From Herbihabitans rhizosphaerae (lineage in GTDB: Bacteria > Actinomycetota > Actinomycetes > Mycobacteriales > Pseudonocardiaceae), in assembly GCF_004216555.1 (NCBI RefSeq), contig NZ_SGWQ01000011.1, forward strand, positions 62,001-126,000: a stretch of DNA of 64,000 bases. Direction: 5' to 3'. Position 1 is the stretch's first letter; each line of letters opens with the position of its first letter. Position numbers and translations under genes: made by a program. This document shows, one piece after another, positions 41,761 through 50,538 of the stretch. The notes below the pieces were generated by a model. It was not told the DNA's origin and did no database searches. It saw only the letters and a list, made by a program, of their open reading frames with translations.

Positions 41761-42505
41761 TCAGCTTGTCGAGCTGCTGACACAGCCGCGCGCTGTCCGC
41801 GGGGCTGGTGGTCTCGGTCGCCGGGGTGGCGTCGGTGGCGGGTTGGTGTTGCACGAGGTAGCACCCGCTCTCGGTGTCCAGCCAGGACAGCGGCGGTGCG
41901 GCGGTCTCCCGTCCGAGGCGATCCCGTGCGAGCACCAGGAATCCGCCCGAGCCGAGAAGCGGGGTGTCGAACAGGTGGCGCAGCGCGCGGCGTTCCCGAT
42001 CGCCGCTTCCGCGCACGGGCTTGCTGAACGTGCGCGCGGAGTTGTCGTCTTCGACCCGCTTCGGTTCCTCGTGCCGCACGGTGATCGACTGGCCAGGTCC
42101 GGCGTGACGGTCTCCGATCAGCCCGATCGCTTGGCGCGCAAGGGATTCCGGGCGGATCTCGCGGAGCCACAGCACCTGGTCCAGCTTCTGGGCGTGCACA
42201 CCGAACCGTCCCGCCGTGGCCAGTCTCGACAAGATCGGCTCGCCGTCGATCTCGCCGAACACCACGACGGCGATCTCGAACTCGGCGAGCATCCGCACCG
42301 ACTGTTCGACCTCGCCGGTCAACCGTCCATTGTGGACAAGTCGGCGACGGGTCAGGTCGGCCCAGACGGATTCGGCGATCCGTGCGCGATCCTCCAGGAG
42401 ATGGCCGACCGAAGGGATCTCGAACGGAAACTGCCGAATGTCCACACCGAGGTGTTCGCCGAGAATGTCAACCGCCGCAAGGGAAAGTTGAAACTCGGCG
42501 GGCAT
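41726..42505 (-). CDS. ESX secretion-associated EspG-like chaperone
   Basis: 259 residues from ATG 42505, overlapping the upstream stop as TGATG. The opening (MPAEFQLSLAAVDILGEHLGVDIRQFPFEIPSVG), the segment RLVHNGRLTGEVEQSVRMLAE and the FGE/VVVFGE strand fit the EspG family, which binds PPE proteins and keeps them export-ready. It directly follows the PPE-like gene, the expected partner. No EccC, EccD or mycosin gene is in the window, so the secretion machine must be elsewhere. Confidence 0.8.
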   Translation of the reverse strand: MPAEFQLSLAAVDILGEHLGVDIRQFPFEIPSVGHLLEDRARIAESVWADLTRRRLVHNGRLTGEVEQSVRMLAEFEIAVVVFGEIDGEPILSRLATAGRFGVHAQKLDQVLWLREIRPESLARQAIGLIGDRHAGPGQSITVRHEEPKRVEDDNSARTFSKPVRGSGDRERRALRHLFDTPLLGSGGFLVLARDRLGRETAAPPLSWLDTESGCYLVQHQPATDATPATETTSPADSARLCQQLDKLITAVQPSGPGR

Positions 42506-44016
42506 CAGTCCTCGCCGATGGTGGACGGCGGCAGCGCCGGATAGTCCTCGCCGTGCCAGGTCATGTCCGGGTCCGGATCGACAAGCCACGTCGGCCGATC
42601 GTGCTCGTCATCGTCGTCGCCGGGCCGGCCAGCGCCCCCGCCGAGCGGCATGCCCATGCCTCCGGCGCCGCCGCGTCCCGCTCCAGCCGCACCGCCCGCA
42701 CGTCCGGTGGCGTGTGGCTCGCCCGGCATCCCGCCGGGCACCGCGCCGGCGCGCGGTCCCATCCCCGCACCTCGTTCGCCCGTGCCACCGCTGCCGAGCG
42801 GGCCGAACGCACCACGCCCGCCGCCCGCGCCACGACGTGACTCCTCGCCGCCTCCGACGCCGGGACCGAATGGGCTCAATGGCGCCCCGCCGAGCCCGAT
42901 GTTCTGCCCGCCACCCGGACCGCTTGTCGGCTGCTGTCCAGGGGTGTTGACCGGACCGTGCCCAGGGCCGCGCGTCGGATCGTGCCACCCTGGGTGCGTC
43001 GTGCCCGAGTCGCCGACCACCGGCGGGCGAGCCGTGCCGTCGGTCGGTGTCGGATTCGGGGACCCGCCTGGCGGCACGGCGCCGGGCGTCCCGATGCCGG
43101 GCACGCCCGACGTGCCCGTCCCGTTGCCACCAGTTCGCGGTGTGGAACCGCCCCCAGGTCGGCCGCCGCCGATGATCGGCGTCCCAGTGCCTTCGCGCTG
43201 GCCGTCCCCGACACCACCTGGCGGAACCGAGCCGCCCGTCGGTGCCATGGTCGGCGGTGGCGCCATCGTCGGGTAGGTCGCCGTTTTCGTCTGCCCGTCG
43301 AAACTGGTCGCGACGTCGGCTGCTCGCAGGTGTGCTTGCTTGGCCTCGTTGAACAGCTTCATCTGCTCGGCGAAAACCGTGTTCCGCTGCTCGGGAGGCG
43401 CCGCCTGAATCTTCGCGTTCGCCTGCTGCACGTTGAAATTGGTCGGCGGTGGCATTTTAGTGCGCGCGCCGTTCAACGCCTCCGATTGTTCTCGCATGCT
43501 CGTGCCGGTCACATAAGCGCCCGAGCCCGACTGTCCGACCCAGTTCGCCACGCCGGTGGCGAAGTCGCCGGCCTGGGTCGCGGCCTGTCCTTTCCAGTGC
43601 ACCTGGCCGCCCTCGACAGAGGACCCGATGGTGCGCTGATACCGAATCAAATTCTGGCCCGCCCTGACCCACGCGTCGCCCATCTCGCGAACACTCGCCG
43701 GATCGCCGCCCTGCACCATGTCCCACAATTCCTGGTGCGAATGCGCGGGATAGTTCGCGCCGGGTGCGGTCACCGGCCGCAACGCCTGCCCCTGCAGGTA
43801 CTCCGCCTTCTTCGCGGACAAGCCCTGGGTCTGCAGGTGCGACACGGACGTGCCCTGCTCCCGGGCTTCCTGCTGATAGGCTTTCTTGTCGCCCTTTTTC
43901 TGACTGTCGGACAAACCATTGCCAGTCGCGTCCGGCGGCGGATTCACATAACGAATCCCCGGCCGTCCACCTGACATACCAGGCATCATCGCCAAACCCC
44001 TCCCCAGAAACTTCAT
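42505..44016 (-). CDS. PPE-like ESX substrate with long Pro/Gly-rich tail
   Basis: 503 residues. Residues about 75-245 are helical and WXG100/PPE-like (LWDMVQGGDPASVREMGDAW, VHWKGQAATQAGDFATG). Residues about 250-480 are a low-complexity Pro/Gly/Thr region with GG repeats, and the acidic end contains DDDDEHDRPTWLVDPDPD. Starts at MKFLGR (44016) or MMPGM a few codons on. It sits between the DUF3558 lipoprotein and the EspG-like gene, the order expected for a secreted substrate and its chaperone. It is probably exported or displayed at the cell surface. Its direct function is unknown. Confidence 0.8.
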   Translation of the reverse strand: MKFLGRGLAMMPGMSGGRPGIRYVNPPPDATGNGLSDSQKKGDKKAYQQEAREQGTSVSHLQTQGLSAKKAEYLQGQALRPVTAPGANYPAHSHQELWDMVQGGDPASVREMGDAWVRAGQNLIRYQRTIGSSVEGGQVHWKGQAATQAGDFATGVANWVGQSGSGAYVTGTSMREQSEALNGARTKMPPPTNFNVQQANAKIQAAPPEQRNTVFAEQMKLFNEAKQAHLRAADVATSFDGQTKTATYPTMAPPPTMAPTGGSVPPGGVGDGQREGTGTPIIGGGRPGGGSTPRTGGNGTGTSGVPGIGTPGAVPPGGSPNPTPTDGTARPPVVGDSGTTHPGWHDPTRGPGHGPVNTPGQQPTSGPGGGQNIGLGGAPLSPFGPGVGGGEESRRGAGGGRGAFGPLGSGGTGERGAGMGPRAGAVPGGMPGEPHATGRAGGAAGAGRGGAGGMGMPLGGGAGRPGDDDDEHDRPTWLVDPDPDMTWHGEDYPALPPSTIGED

Positions 44017-44032
44017 TCGCTACCGTGGCCTT

Positions 44033-44626
44033 TCACGGCAGCTTCGCCTCAACGATTCTCGCCATCTTGTATGCGATTTCACACCCGCGTTCCAACTCCG
44101 TCGACAACGTCACGGTTCCAACATCCACGCGCGATGTCTCGGAGGTGGCGATAACGATGTCGCATATGGCCTTGGCTGGCAGTCGCCGCTCGACCGCCTG
44201 GTGACGTCCGATGGTGATTGGCGTCGGCTTGTCCGCAGGATCGATGTCGCCGATCCCCACGATGTCAAAGATGGCAACACTGCCTTGGCCGTAGCGGGGC
44301 GGTGGCATCCGGAATTCGTTGCATGCCCTGGCATGTCCGACGTTCTTGCGCCGCCCAGGCTCGACGAAACCCAATTGGGTGCCTTCGGCGGCGGTGAATA
44401 GGGTGCATGGGTCGGTGTTTACCAGCGGACCGCGTGGGCGTTCGATGGTCGATGTCGACAGGGGTGGGGGTGGTGCTGGTTCGCCGGGCAGGGTCGGGAC
44501 GGGCTCCGATGTTGGTGGTGGCGCGGCTTGTGGCTCGGGGGATGAGCACCCGGCAACGCTGATGATCGTGATGGCGATCAGAGTGGCCCATTGCCGAACG
44601 CTCGGGCGCACGTGCTGGGTTGGCAT
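44033..44626 (-). CDS. DUF3558-family lipoprotein
   Basis: 197 residues. The signal sequence ends in a lipobox, IISVAGC, at about residues 21-27, followed by a Pro-rich linker. The mature domain starts at DPCTLFTAAEGTQLGF, the hallmark of DUF3558 proteins, and has two further cysteines. Start ATG overlaps the upstream stop (TGATG), so translation is coupled. It should be anchored to the outer face of the membrane and is a common neighbour of ESX-substrate genes in Pseudonocardiales. Confidence 0.88.
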   Translation of the reverse strand: MPTQHVRPSVRQWATLIAITIISVAGCSSPEPQAAPPPTSEPVPTLPGEPAPPPPLSTSTIERPRGPLVNTDPCTLFTAAEGTQLGFVEPGRRKNVGHARACNEFRMPPPRYGQGSVAIFDIVGIGDIDPADKPTPITIGRHQAVERRLPAKAICDIVIATSETSRVDVGTVTLSTELERGCEIAYKMARIVEAKLP

Positions 44627-45051
44627 CAGTGTGGTCCTGCTTTCCGGACCTGCATTACGCCGTTTTCGTCCATGAGCGTGTAGTTCTTCATCGCGATGCC
44701 GATGGCTTCGCGGTACGCGGCCATCACCTCGTTCAACTGGCCAAGGCGCGTTTGGAGTTCTATGCCAGCCTGCTGAGCAGCATCGGCAGACGCCTTCGCG
44801 CCATAGGTGCCTCCCAGGCGCGGCTTGTCGGTCAGTTGCTGGGTCTCGCGCACGAGTGCCAGGTTCTCGTTGATGATGTCGTCGCAGGCGCGTTGCATGA
44901 TGCGGCCGCCTTCGTCGTTGACGCCGAAGCCGCCGGAGTCAGCGGAGCGCTTGAACTCGCCGACCTGGTGGCGAAACGTGTCAAGCTCCTGTTGCGTCGG
45001 CACGCCCTGAGGCATCGGCGGCACACCCGCCGGCGGTGGTGCTCCGTCCAT
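44626..45051 (-). CDS. Small ESX-type helical protein (WXG/ESAT-6-like), first gene of the operon
   Basis: 141 residues from ATG 45051 with GGGAGGG upstream. A Pro-rich start is followed by a long helical hairpin (QQELDTFRHQVGEFKRSADSGGFGVNDEGGRIMQRACDDI and ALVRETQQLTDKPRLGG...). No strict WXG is present, but size, helix-turn-helix shape and operon place it among ESX-exported helper proteins. It is co-transcribed with the lipoprotein, PPE-like and EspG-like genes. Confidence 0.75.
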   Translation of the reverse strand: MDGAPPPAGVPPMPQGVPTQQELDTFRHQVGEFKRSADSGGFGVNDEGGRIMQRACDDIINENLALVRETQQLTDKPRLGGTYGAKASADAAQQAGIELQTRLGQLNEVMAAYREAIGIAMKNYTLMDENGVMQVRKAGPH

Positions 45052-45306
45052 CCGTCCCTCCCCGTTCCCTGCGAGACCTCGCAGAGCGGGTGGTGGATAC
45101 GATGCGGTCGGTTGCTCGCCCCAGACGCAGTTCCCCCACCCAACCCGCAGCGTCACGTAAGCAGGCAAGCACCGTGCGTGTCAACCGTGCTGCGGTGATC
45201 GCCACCCATTCGGCAGACGCCTGCGGCCCCGCACTGTCACGGCCCGTTGTTCGACCGGGCACGCTGTGCAACCCTGCCTCGGGTTGGGGTTCTTCCAGGG
45301 GGAACG

Positions 45307-45423
45307 ATGAGCCATCCGTTTGACCCGGACGAGTTGCCCGGGCGATTCGACGCCGCTTCCGGACCAACTTCGGCCGGTCGAGCGTTCACGCCGGTCTCGG
45401 CGGTTGACCGAGCCGAAGGCTGA
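45307..45423 (+). CDS. Short ORF at the head of the WXG100 gene (possible true N-terminus)
   Basis: 38 codons beginning MSHPFDPDELPGRFDAAS, with GGGGGAAC just before the ATG. It runs into the start of the WXG100-like gene in another frame. Deleting one base in the G-rich stretch at about 45395-45403 would join the two reading frames into one protein. It may therefore be the real N-terminus broken by a frameshift, or a coupled leader peptide. Confidence 0.3.
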   Translation: MSHPFDPDELPGRFDAASGPTSAGRAFTPVSAVDRAEG

Positions 45424-46096
45424 ACAAGCGATCCCGGACATCGCGGACGCCATCATGTCCAACGCGGACTACATCAGCCTGTCTCACTGGATCCTGTGGG
45501 GCGTCAAGCAGGTATGCGGCTGCAATCCTGCGGAATGGATCGCGAAACAGGTCACCGGTGATTGGGAGCGTGTCGCCAAAGCCGGCGATGCCCTCGTCAA
45601 GCTCGCCGACTTTAACGAAGCCTACGCGAACAACATCACGATCGCGTCGGACGCGATGCTCAAGCAGTGGGACGGAAACGCGGCCGACGCCGCGAATCGC
45701 TACTTCGACAACCTCGCAACGACCCTAGTTAGACAGAAGTCAGCCCTCAAGCAAACAGCTGCGGAGTTTCGCAACCTCGCCTATAGCGTGTGGGGCCTCG
45801 CCAAGACCATCACTGGACTTCTGGAGGACCTTGCCGATTGGATCGGAGTGTGGGTGTGCACGAAACTCGCAGAACTGGTGCCCAACCCGTTCACGAAGAT
45901 ATTCAGCGCCGCCGCTGCGGCATTCGCGTTGGCCAAAGCGGAAGCCGCCTGGGCGAAGATCGTGGCAGCCGAGAAGAGAATGCTGAACATGGTGCACGGC
46001 GGGTGCGGCACGATCGCCGGGTGCCTCGGCGCGATTGGCGCCGTCAAGGAACACAGGCTGCCTGGCACGTACGACCATCCCGGAGCGTCGGCATGA
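45404..46096 (+). CDS. WXG100-like ESX substrate
   Basis: 230 residues if TTG 45404 is the start (ATG 45455 gives 213). The N-terminal helical hairpin has the WXG-type turn QWDGNAADAANRYFDNLA at about residue 92. A hydrophobic/alanine-rich C-terminal region (VWVCTKLAELVPNPFTKIFSAAAAAFALAKAEAAWAKI) could insert in or cross a membrane. It diverges from the ESX-accessory operon. The start is unsafe because a good ribosome site lies in a different frame at 45307. Confidence 0.75.
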   Translation: MTEPKAEQAIPDIADAIMSNADYISLSHWILWGVKQVCGCNPAEWIAKQVTGDWERVAKAGDALVKLADFNEAYANNITIASDAMLKQWDGNAADAANRYFDNLATTLVRQKSALKQTAAEFRNLAYSVWGLAKTITGLLEDLADWIGVWVCTKLAELVPNPFTKIFSAAAAAFALAKAEAAWAKIVAAEKRMLNMVHGGCGTIAGCLGAIGAVKEHRLPGTYDHPGASA

Positions 46097-46610
46097 ACCC
46101 GAAGAGAAGCCACTGCTCAACATCACCAAGGACGATCCGGCGCTTGACCGTTACCTGCGAGACGCCCTCAAGGCGGTTCACGGCAACAGTAAGAACGGCG
46201 AATTCCGCAAACTCACCGACGATGTCCTCTCGGGCCGCGCCAGTCTGCGAGACGCTTTCCGATCGCCGGCCTTCGCGCGGGAAACCCACGCCGCCGGCGC
46301 GCAGGCCGCCCGTCAACTCGAAGAAATGGATCCCGCTGAACGTGCTCGCCTGGCAAAGCTCGGTGAGCAGCAGTTGGCCGAGGAACGCGACCGTCTCGCA
46401 GCTGAACAACCCGTGGAACAAGCGCCCGGCGAACGCGGTGACGAGCCAGACGAGCTTCCGACGAACTGGCTCAAGCGCGGCCTCGGTGCATCGACAACCC
46501 AACCGGAGGACCCGCCGACGCGCCCACGCCAGCGGCCGGCACCGCAACCGTCAGACGAGGACGAAGATCTATCACTGCGCCAGACCTGGCGCAGGAAGCC
46601 GACGAAGTAG
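46035..46610 (+). CDS. Charged helical protein downstream of the WXG100 gene, start uncertain
   Basis: The open frame holds a convincing protein: LLNITKDDPALDRYLRDAL, SGRASLRDAFRSPAFARE, AARQLEEMDPAERARLAKLGEQQLAEERDRL, then a Pro/Asp-rich tail. In this frame the only start is TTG 46035, inside the upstream gene. A perfect ATGA overlap at 46093 is in the wrong frame by one base; one extra C in the CCC at about 46098-46100 would give MNPEEKPLLNITKDD, a natural start. So the gene probably begins at 46093 with a single-base deletion here. It is predicted to be a cytosolic partner or chaperone of the WXG100 protein. Confidence 0.55.
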   Translation: MAPSRNTGCLARTTIPERRHEPEEKPLLNITKDDPALDRYLRDALKAVHGNSKNGEFRKLTDDVLSGRASLRDAFRSPAFARETHAAGAQAARQLEEMDPAERARLAKLGEQQLAEERDRLAAEQPVEQAPGERGDEPDELPTNWLKRGLGASTTQPEDPPTRPRQRPAPQPSDEDEDLSLRQTWRRKPTK

Positions 46611-46635
46611 GGCAATCGTCCACTGTGGACGGTGA

Positions 46636-47506
46636 TCAGGGCGCGAGGGTGAGGTCGAACTCGTCGAGGCTGCTCGGCTCGCCGATCGCGTCGATGACGC
46701 TGACAAGGTTGTCGGTGATGGTCAGCCGGAGCACGACTCGCAGCCGGCCGCGTGGTGCGATGGCCACGCCGAGCGCGCCGTCCACCAGGATCGGCCGTGC
46801 GAACTGGGCCAGCGCGATGTTCGTGCGCGTCTCGTCGGCGACCTCCCGCGCGCCGCGCAGCACGGCCGCCTGACCGCGCCGCAGCGCCACCTGGTCGGCC
46901 CGCCGCACCACGTCCGGCGCGAGCAGTGTGAGCAGCCGCTCGATGTCACCTTCCCGGGAGGCGGCCAGGAACGCCTCCACGATCTCCCGCCGCCGCGTGA
47001 GATCGACCGGCGGCTGGACGGGCGCGCCGTGCACCCGCTGCCGCGCCCGGCTGGCCAGTTTCTTCGCCGCGACCGGGTGACCGGTCCACCACGTCGACGA
47101 TCTCCGCGAACGGCACGGCGAACAGGTCGTGCAGCACGAACGCCACCCGTTCGGCCGGCCCGAGCCGGTCGAGCACCACGAGCAGGGCCAGGCCCACCGA
47201 CTCGATCAGCTCCGCCTCGTCCTCGGGCCGCCGGCCGCGGTCGGGCAGCACGGTCTCCATAACGGCCATGTCGGCCGGCTCCTCGCGGCGGCGCGTGCGA
47301 GCCCGCAGCAGGTCAAGGCACACCCGGCTGACGATCGTGGTGAGCCAACCCGGCACGTTGACCACCGCGTTCACGTCCGCGCCCGCCGCCCGCAGCCACG
47401 CCTCCTGGACCGCGTCCTCGGCCTCGGCCGCCCGACCGAGCATCCGGAACGCGACCGCGCGCAGGTGCCCCCTGGTCTCCTCGAAGACCTCGGTCAGCTC
47501 GTCCAT
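46636..47506 (-). pseudogene. ECF41-type RNA polymerase sigma factor (SigJ-like), frameshifted
   Basis: The first half (from 47506) has sigma-70 region 2 (FRMLGRAAEAEDAVQEAWLR) and the start of region 4 (LGPAERVAFVLHDLFAVPFAEI). After RSP the frame is lost. The expected continuation (VAAKKLASRARQRVHG) and the SnoaL-like C-terminal domain (REIVEAFLAASREGDIERLLTLLAPDVV) resume one base out of phase. One extra base in the GGG at 47075-47077 (CCC on the coding strand) explains it. Total length fits an intact ~289-residue ECF41 factor plus one base. It may be a true pseudogene or a sequencing error. In ECF41 factors the C-terminal domain tunes sigma activity, so loss would matter. Confidence 0.85.
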
Positions 47507-47605
47507 CGGTCACCTTTCGCGATCGCCGGTCGTCAGGGCGGTCGAACCGGACGATTCCAGGGAGGCACGCATGTCAGCATCGATGATCTACCACCAGGTC
47601 GGCGG

Positions 47606-47975
47606 GTGAGCGCCGTGTTCACCGCGTACGCCATCGTGACCGGGTTCACCGCCGCGGCCAACGCCAGCGCGGCGACCGCCGACTTCGACCGCCCGCAATG
47701 GTTGCTCGCAAACGGTGACAAAGCCGGCATTCCACGCACCTGGCTGCCCTGGCTGGGGCTACTGAAGCTCGCCGGGGCGGTCGGTCTGCTCGTGGGCATC
47801 GCGGTGCCGTGGATCGGTATCGCGGCCGGCGTCGGGCTGGTGCTCTACTTCATCGGCGCGATCGGCGCGATCGGCGCGCTGCTGCGGGGGGCGGTGCTAT
47901 GCGCAATTGCCGTTCCCCACGGTGTATCTGGCCCTCGCGACGGCCGCGCTGGCGTTGCGGCTGGCGGTCCCGTGA
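47606..47975 (+). pseudogene. DoxX-like small membrane protein, frameshifted
   Basis: Begins at GTG 47606 or 47615 (FTAYAIVTGFTAAANASAATADF, then GIPRTWLPWLGLLKLAGAVGLLVGI). It has the four-helix DoxX-like pattern. Within the run of six G at about 47884-47889 the frame slips: the expected end RCYAQLPFPTVYLALATAALALRLAVP lies one base away and stops at 47975. Removing one G restores about 122 residues. A 12-codon ORF with a strong ribosome site (47571-47609) overlaps its start. It diverges from the sigma-factor gene, a common arrangement for ECF41 factors and their small partners. Confidence 0.75.
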
Positions 47976-48258
47976 GCCACGGAACCGTTGCCTCCCAACC
48001 ACTCGCGCCGAGGGGGTGGTTCTGACCAGCGAGGACCGGCCCATCTGGGGAGCATCGGGCCGCTGATCGGAGTAACAACTCGTAGCCGACTAGATACGAG
48101 TGCTCGCGATATGCCAGACTATGCGCGAGGACGCTGCGAATCCCCCAACGCGCGTCCGATCGCGCCCCGGCCGGCTCCCCCCAGGCATGGCCGGGGCGCC
48201 CCCATATCCACAGCCGGTAACCGTCCACAGTGGACGCCTCGCCGTCCCGCCAACGCGC
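47976..48258. other. Non-coding stretch between the DoxX gene and the repeat element
   Basis: No gene is seen. It contains a 7-bp inverted repeat (ACTCGTA at 48078, TACGAGT at 48095) and one copy of the iterated palindrome GTCCACAGTGGAC at 48223-48235. No TAGGGGT promoter box is present. Confidence 0.5.
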
Positions 48259-48339
48259 GAGTCCCGCGCTCAGACACCCCGAGTCCCGCGCCCTGCACCG
48301 TGCAGAGCGCGGGACTCACCGGTGCACAGCGCGGGACTC
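48259..48339. repeat. Mirror array of four GAGTCCCGCG elements
   Basis: GAGTCCCGCG occurs at 48259 and 48281, and its reverse complement at 48308 and 48330. Both pairs are spaced by exactly 22 bp (two helical turns). The centre holds the palindrome CTGCACCGTGCAG (48293-48305). The whole block can fold into a long hairpin and resembles intergenic REP-type palindromic elements. Confidence 0.7.
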
Positions 48340-48355
48340 GCGGAAACGACAAAAG

Positions 48356-48409
48356 CCCGCCGCGGTGGAGTGGCGGCCCGGGGAAAGCCCGCCACCCCAC
48401 CGCGGCGGG
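48356..48409 (-). terminator. Terminator of the deoxysugar operon
   Basis: CCCGCCGCGGTGG-A-GTGGCGG pairs with CCGCCAC-C-CCACCGCGGCGGG (one mismatch, about 20 bp) with an 11-12 nt loop. On the minus strand the stem is followed by CTTTTG, giving a short T-run, so it reads as an intrinsic terminator about 80 bp after the rfbA stop. Confidence 0.75.
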
Positions 48410-48485
48410 GTTGTGTTGACGCCAGACGCCTACCGGGCGGGGGAGACCCGATCTCCTCGCCTGACGTCAACCAGCGACCCGCGTG

Positions 48486-49376
48486 CTACGCCGCCACAGC
48501 GGCGTCGGCCAGCTCGCGGGCGATGGCCATCACGTACTTGCCGTAGCTCGACTTCGCCAGCCGCGCGCCGAGGTTGTAGCACTCCTCGGCGGTGATGAAG
48601 CCCTTGCGCAGTGCCACTTCCTCCAGACACGCGACCCGCACGCCCTGCCGGTCCTCGAGCGTCTGCACGTAGTGCCCGGCCTCCAGCAGCGACTTCGGCG
48701 TCCCGGTGTCCAGCCAGGCGAACCCGCGGCCCAGGTCGACCAGCCGCGCCTTCTCCCGCCGCAGGTACTCCAGGTTCACGTCGGTGATCTCCAGCTCGCC
48801 GCGCGCCGACGGCTTCAGGTTCTTGGAGATCTCCACGACATCGTTGTCATAGAAGTAGAGCCCGGTGAGCGCACGGTTGGAGCGCGGGTGCTTCGGCTTC
48901 TCCTCGATGGAGATCAGCTTGCCGTTCGCGTCCGTCTCGCCGACGCCGTACCGCTCGGGGTCGTTCACGGGATAGCCGAACAGCACGCAGCCGTCGACGT
49001 TCGCCGCGTTCTCCTCGAGCACGTCGGAGAACGACGGCCCGTGGAAGATGTTGTCCCCGAGTACCAGCGCCGCGTCGTCGTCGCCGATGTGCTCCGCGCC
49101 GATGATGAACGCCTCGGCGAGCCCGTTGGGCGCGTACTGCATCGCGTAGTCCAGCGTGATGCCGTACTGCGAGCCGTCACCGAGGAGCTTGCGGAACTGC
49201 GGCAGGTCCTGCGGTGTGGAGATGATCAGGATCTCCCGCACGTCGGCCAGCATCAGCACCGACAGCGGGTAGTAGATCATCGGCTTGTCGCTGACCGGCA
49301 GCAGCTGCTTGGACACCGCGAGGGTGATCGGGTGCAGCCGCGTCCCCGAACCGCCGGCGAGAATGATCCCCTTCAT
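48486..49376 (-). CDS. rfbA: Glucose-1-phosphate thymidylyltransferase
   Basis: 296 residues from ATG 49376, two bases after the upstream stop. The nucleotidyltransferase signature [14 protein letters not shown] is at residues 3-16, followed by [28 protein letters not shown] and [21 protein letters not shown], all standard for RmlA-type enzymes (dTTP + glucose-1-phosphate -> dTDP-glucose). It is the last gene of a three-gene sugar operon. It begins the pathway to the sugar that the glycosyltransferase at 4771 transfers. The next step enzyme, dTDP-glucose 4,6-dehydratase, is not in the window. Confidence 0.97.
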   Translation of the reverse strand: MKGIILAGGSGTRLHPITLAVSKQLLPVSDKPMIYYPLSVLMLADVREILIISTPQDLPQFRKLLGDGSQYGITLDYAMQYAPNGLAEAFIIGAEHIGDDDAALVLGDNIFHGPSFSDVLEENAANVDGCVLFGYPVNDPERYGVGETDANGKLISIEEKPKHPRSNRALTGLYFYDNDVVEISKNLKPSARGELEITDVNLEYLRREKARLVDLGRGFAWLDTGTPKSLLEAGHYVQTLEDRQGVRVACLEEVALRKGFITAEECYNLGARLAKSSYGKYVMAIARELADAAVAA

Positions 49377-49378
49377 CG

Positions 49379-50509
49379 TTACCAGCCCGCCTTGATCGTG
49401 TCGACGATGTGCTGACGGTCCTCTTCGGACACCCACGAGCCGACCGGCACGCAGGCGATCCGGTCCGCCACCCGGTCCAGCCCCGGCAGCAGCGCGTCGA
49501 ACTTGCGCACCACCGTGTGGATGTCGTTGCGCTGGTGCACGTTGCTGACCATGACCCCGGCGTCGGTGAGCTTGCGGTCGAAGTCCGCGCGCCGCTCCAC
49601 CTTCATCGGGTAGATCCAGAACGACGACTCCCGGTCCTCGGCGCGCTCGGTCAGCTCGACGCCGTCGAACCCGGCAAGCTCCGCGTCGTAGAACGCCGCG
49701 TTGTCCCGGTGCTTCTTCAACACGTCGTCGATGATCTCCATGTTGGCCAGACCGATCGACGCGTTGATGTCGTTCATGTGGAACTTGTAGCCGAACTCGG
49801 CGATGTCCGGCGGGTTGCGCAGGCGGTCCTTGACCTCGCGGTCGATGCCGAACCAGCGCAGCAGCTTGGCCCGCTTGTACTGCGCCTCGTTCGGCAGCAC
49901 CAGCGCGCCACCGTCACCCGAGGTTAGGTGCTTGATCGCCTGGAAGCTGAACACGGTGATGTTGCCGTGGCTGCCGATCGGCTTGCCCTGGAACGAGGCG
50001 CCCCACGCGTGCGCGGAGTCCTCGATCACCGTCGGGCGGAAGCCGAACTTCGCCTCGGCGCCGTCCAGGATCTCGCCCAGCCGGGCCAGGTCGACCGGGT
50101 AGCCGGCGAAGTGCACGATCATGATCGCCCGGGTGGCCGGGGTGATCTTGCGCGCCAGGTCGTCCAGGTCCACGTTCAGCGTGGCCTCGTCGATGTCCAC
50201 CCACTTGATCTTCAGCCCGTTGGCCAGGATCGCCCAGTTGGTGGCCTCCATGGTCAGCGGCGTGGACAGCACCTCGCCCTCGACGCCGTCCGGCAACTCG
50301 GGCAGCGTGCTGGCGGCCAGCCGCACCCCCAACTGCAGAGCCGCCGTCGCGCTGTTCACGGTCGCGACGTACGGGTTATCGATCCGCTCTGCGATCTTGC
50401 GTTCGAACTCTTCGACCTTCGCACCCTGGCCGATCTGGCCGCTGGCCAGCACGTCGCCGACCGCGGCCGGTGCGCCGGGCGACATCGGCACCTTGAACAA
50501 CGGGATCAT
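49379..50509 (-). CDS. PLP-dependent sugar aminotransferase, DegT/DnrJ/EryC1/StrS family
   Basis: 376 residues from ATG 50509; a longer in-frame extension has no ribosome site and is ignored. Fold type I aminotransferase with [10 protein letters not shown] (Asp164, pyridine-nitrogen contact) and [15 protein letters not shown] (Lys193, Schiff-base lysine). The Gln before the lysine loop (SFQ rather than SFH) is seen in some 4-aminosugar enzymes. It should transaminate a keto-deoxysugar nucleotide, giving an aminosugar for the macrolactam. Which carbon is aminated cannot be read from the sequence. It overlaps neither neighbour but lies 2 bp before rfbA, in one operon with the epimerase. Confidence 0.9.
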   Translation of the reverse strand: MIPLFKVPMSPGAPAAVGDVLASGQIGQGAKVEEFERKIAERIDNPYVATVNSATAALQLGVRLAASTLPELPDGVEGEVLSTPLTMEATNWAILANGLKIKWVDIDEATLNVDLDDLARKITPATRAIMIVHFAGYPVDLARLGEILDGAEAKFGFRPTVIEDSAHAWGASFQGKPIGSHGNITVFSFQAIKHLTSGDGGALVLPNEAQYKRAKLLRWFGIDREVKDRLRNPPDIAEFGYKFHMNDINASIGLANMEIIDDVLKKHRDNAAFYDAELAGFDGVELTERAEDRESSFWIYPMKVERRADFDRKLTDAGVMVSNVHQRNDIHTVVRKFDALLPGLDRVADRIACVPVGSWVSEEDRQHIVDTIKAGW

Positions 50510-50538
50510 CGTGTCCGCACTCCTTGAGATGTCAGGCG

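Noticed and set aside
47571-47609. 12-codon ORF with a strong ribosome site before the DoxX gene
   Set aside because: Too short to support as a gene, and no single-base change fuses it sensibly with DoxX; mentioned only as a possible leader.
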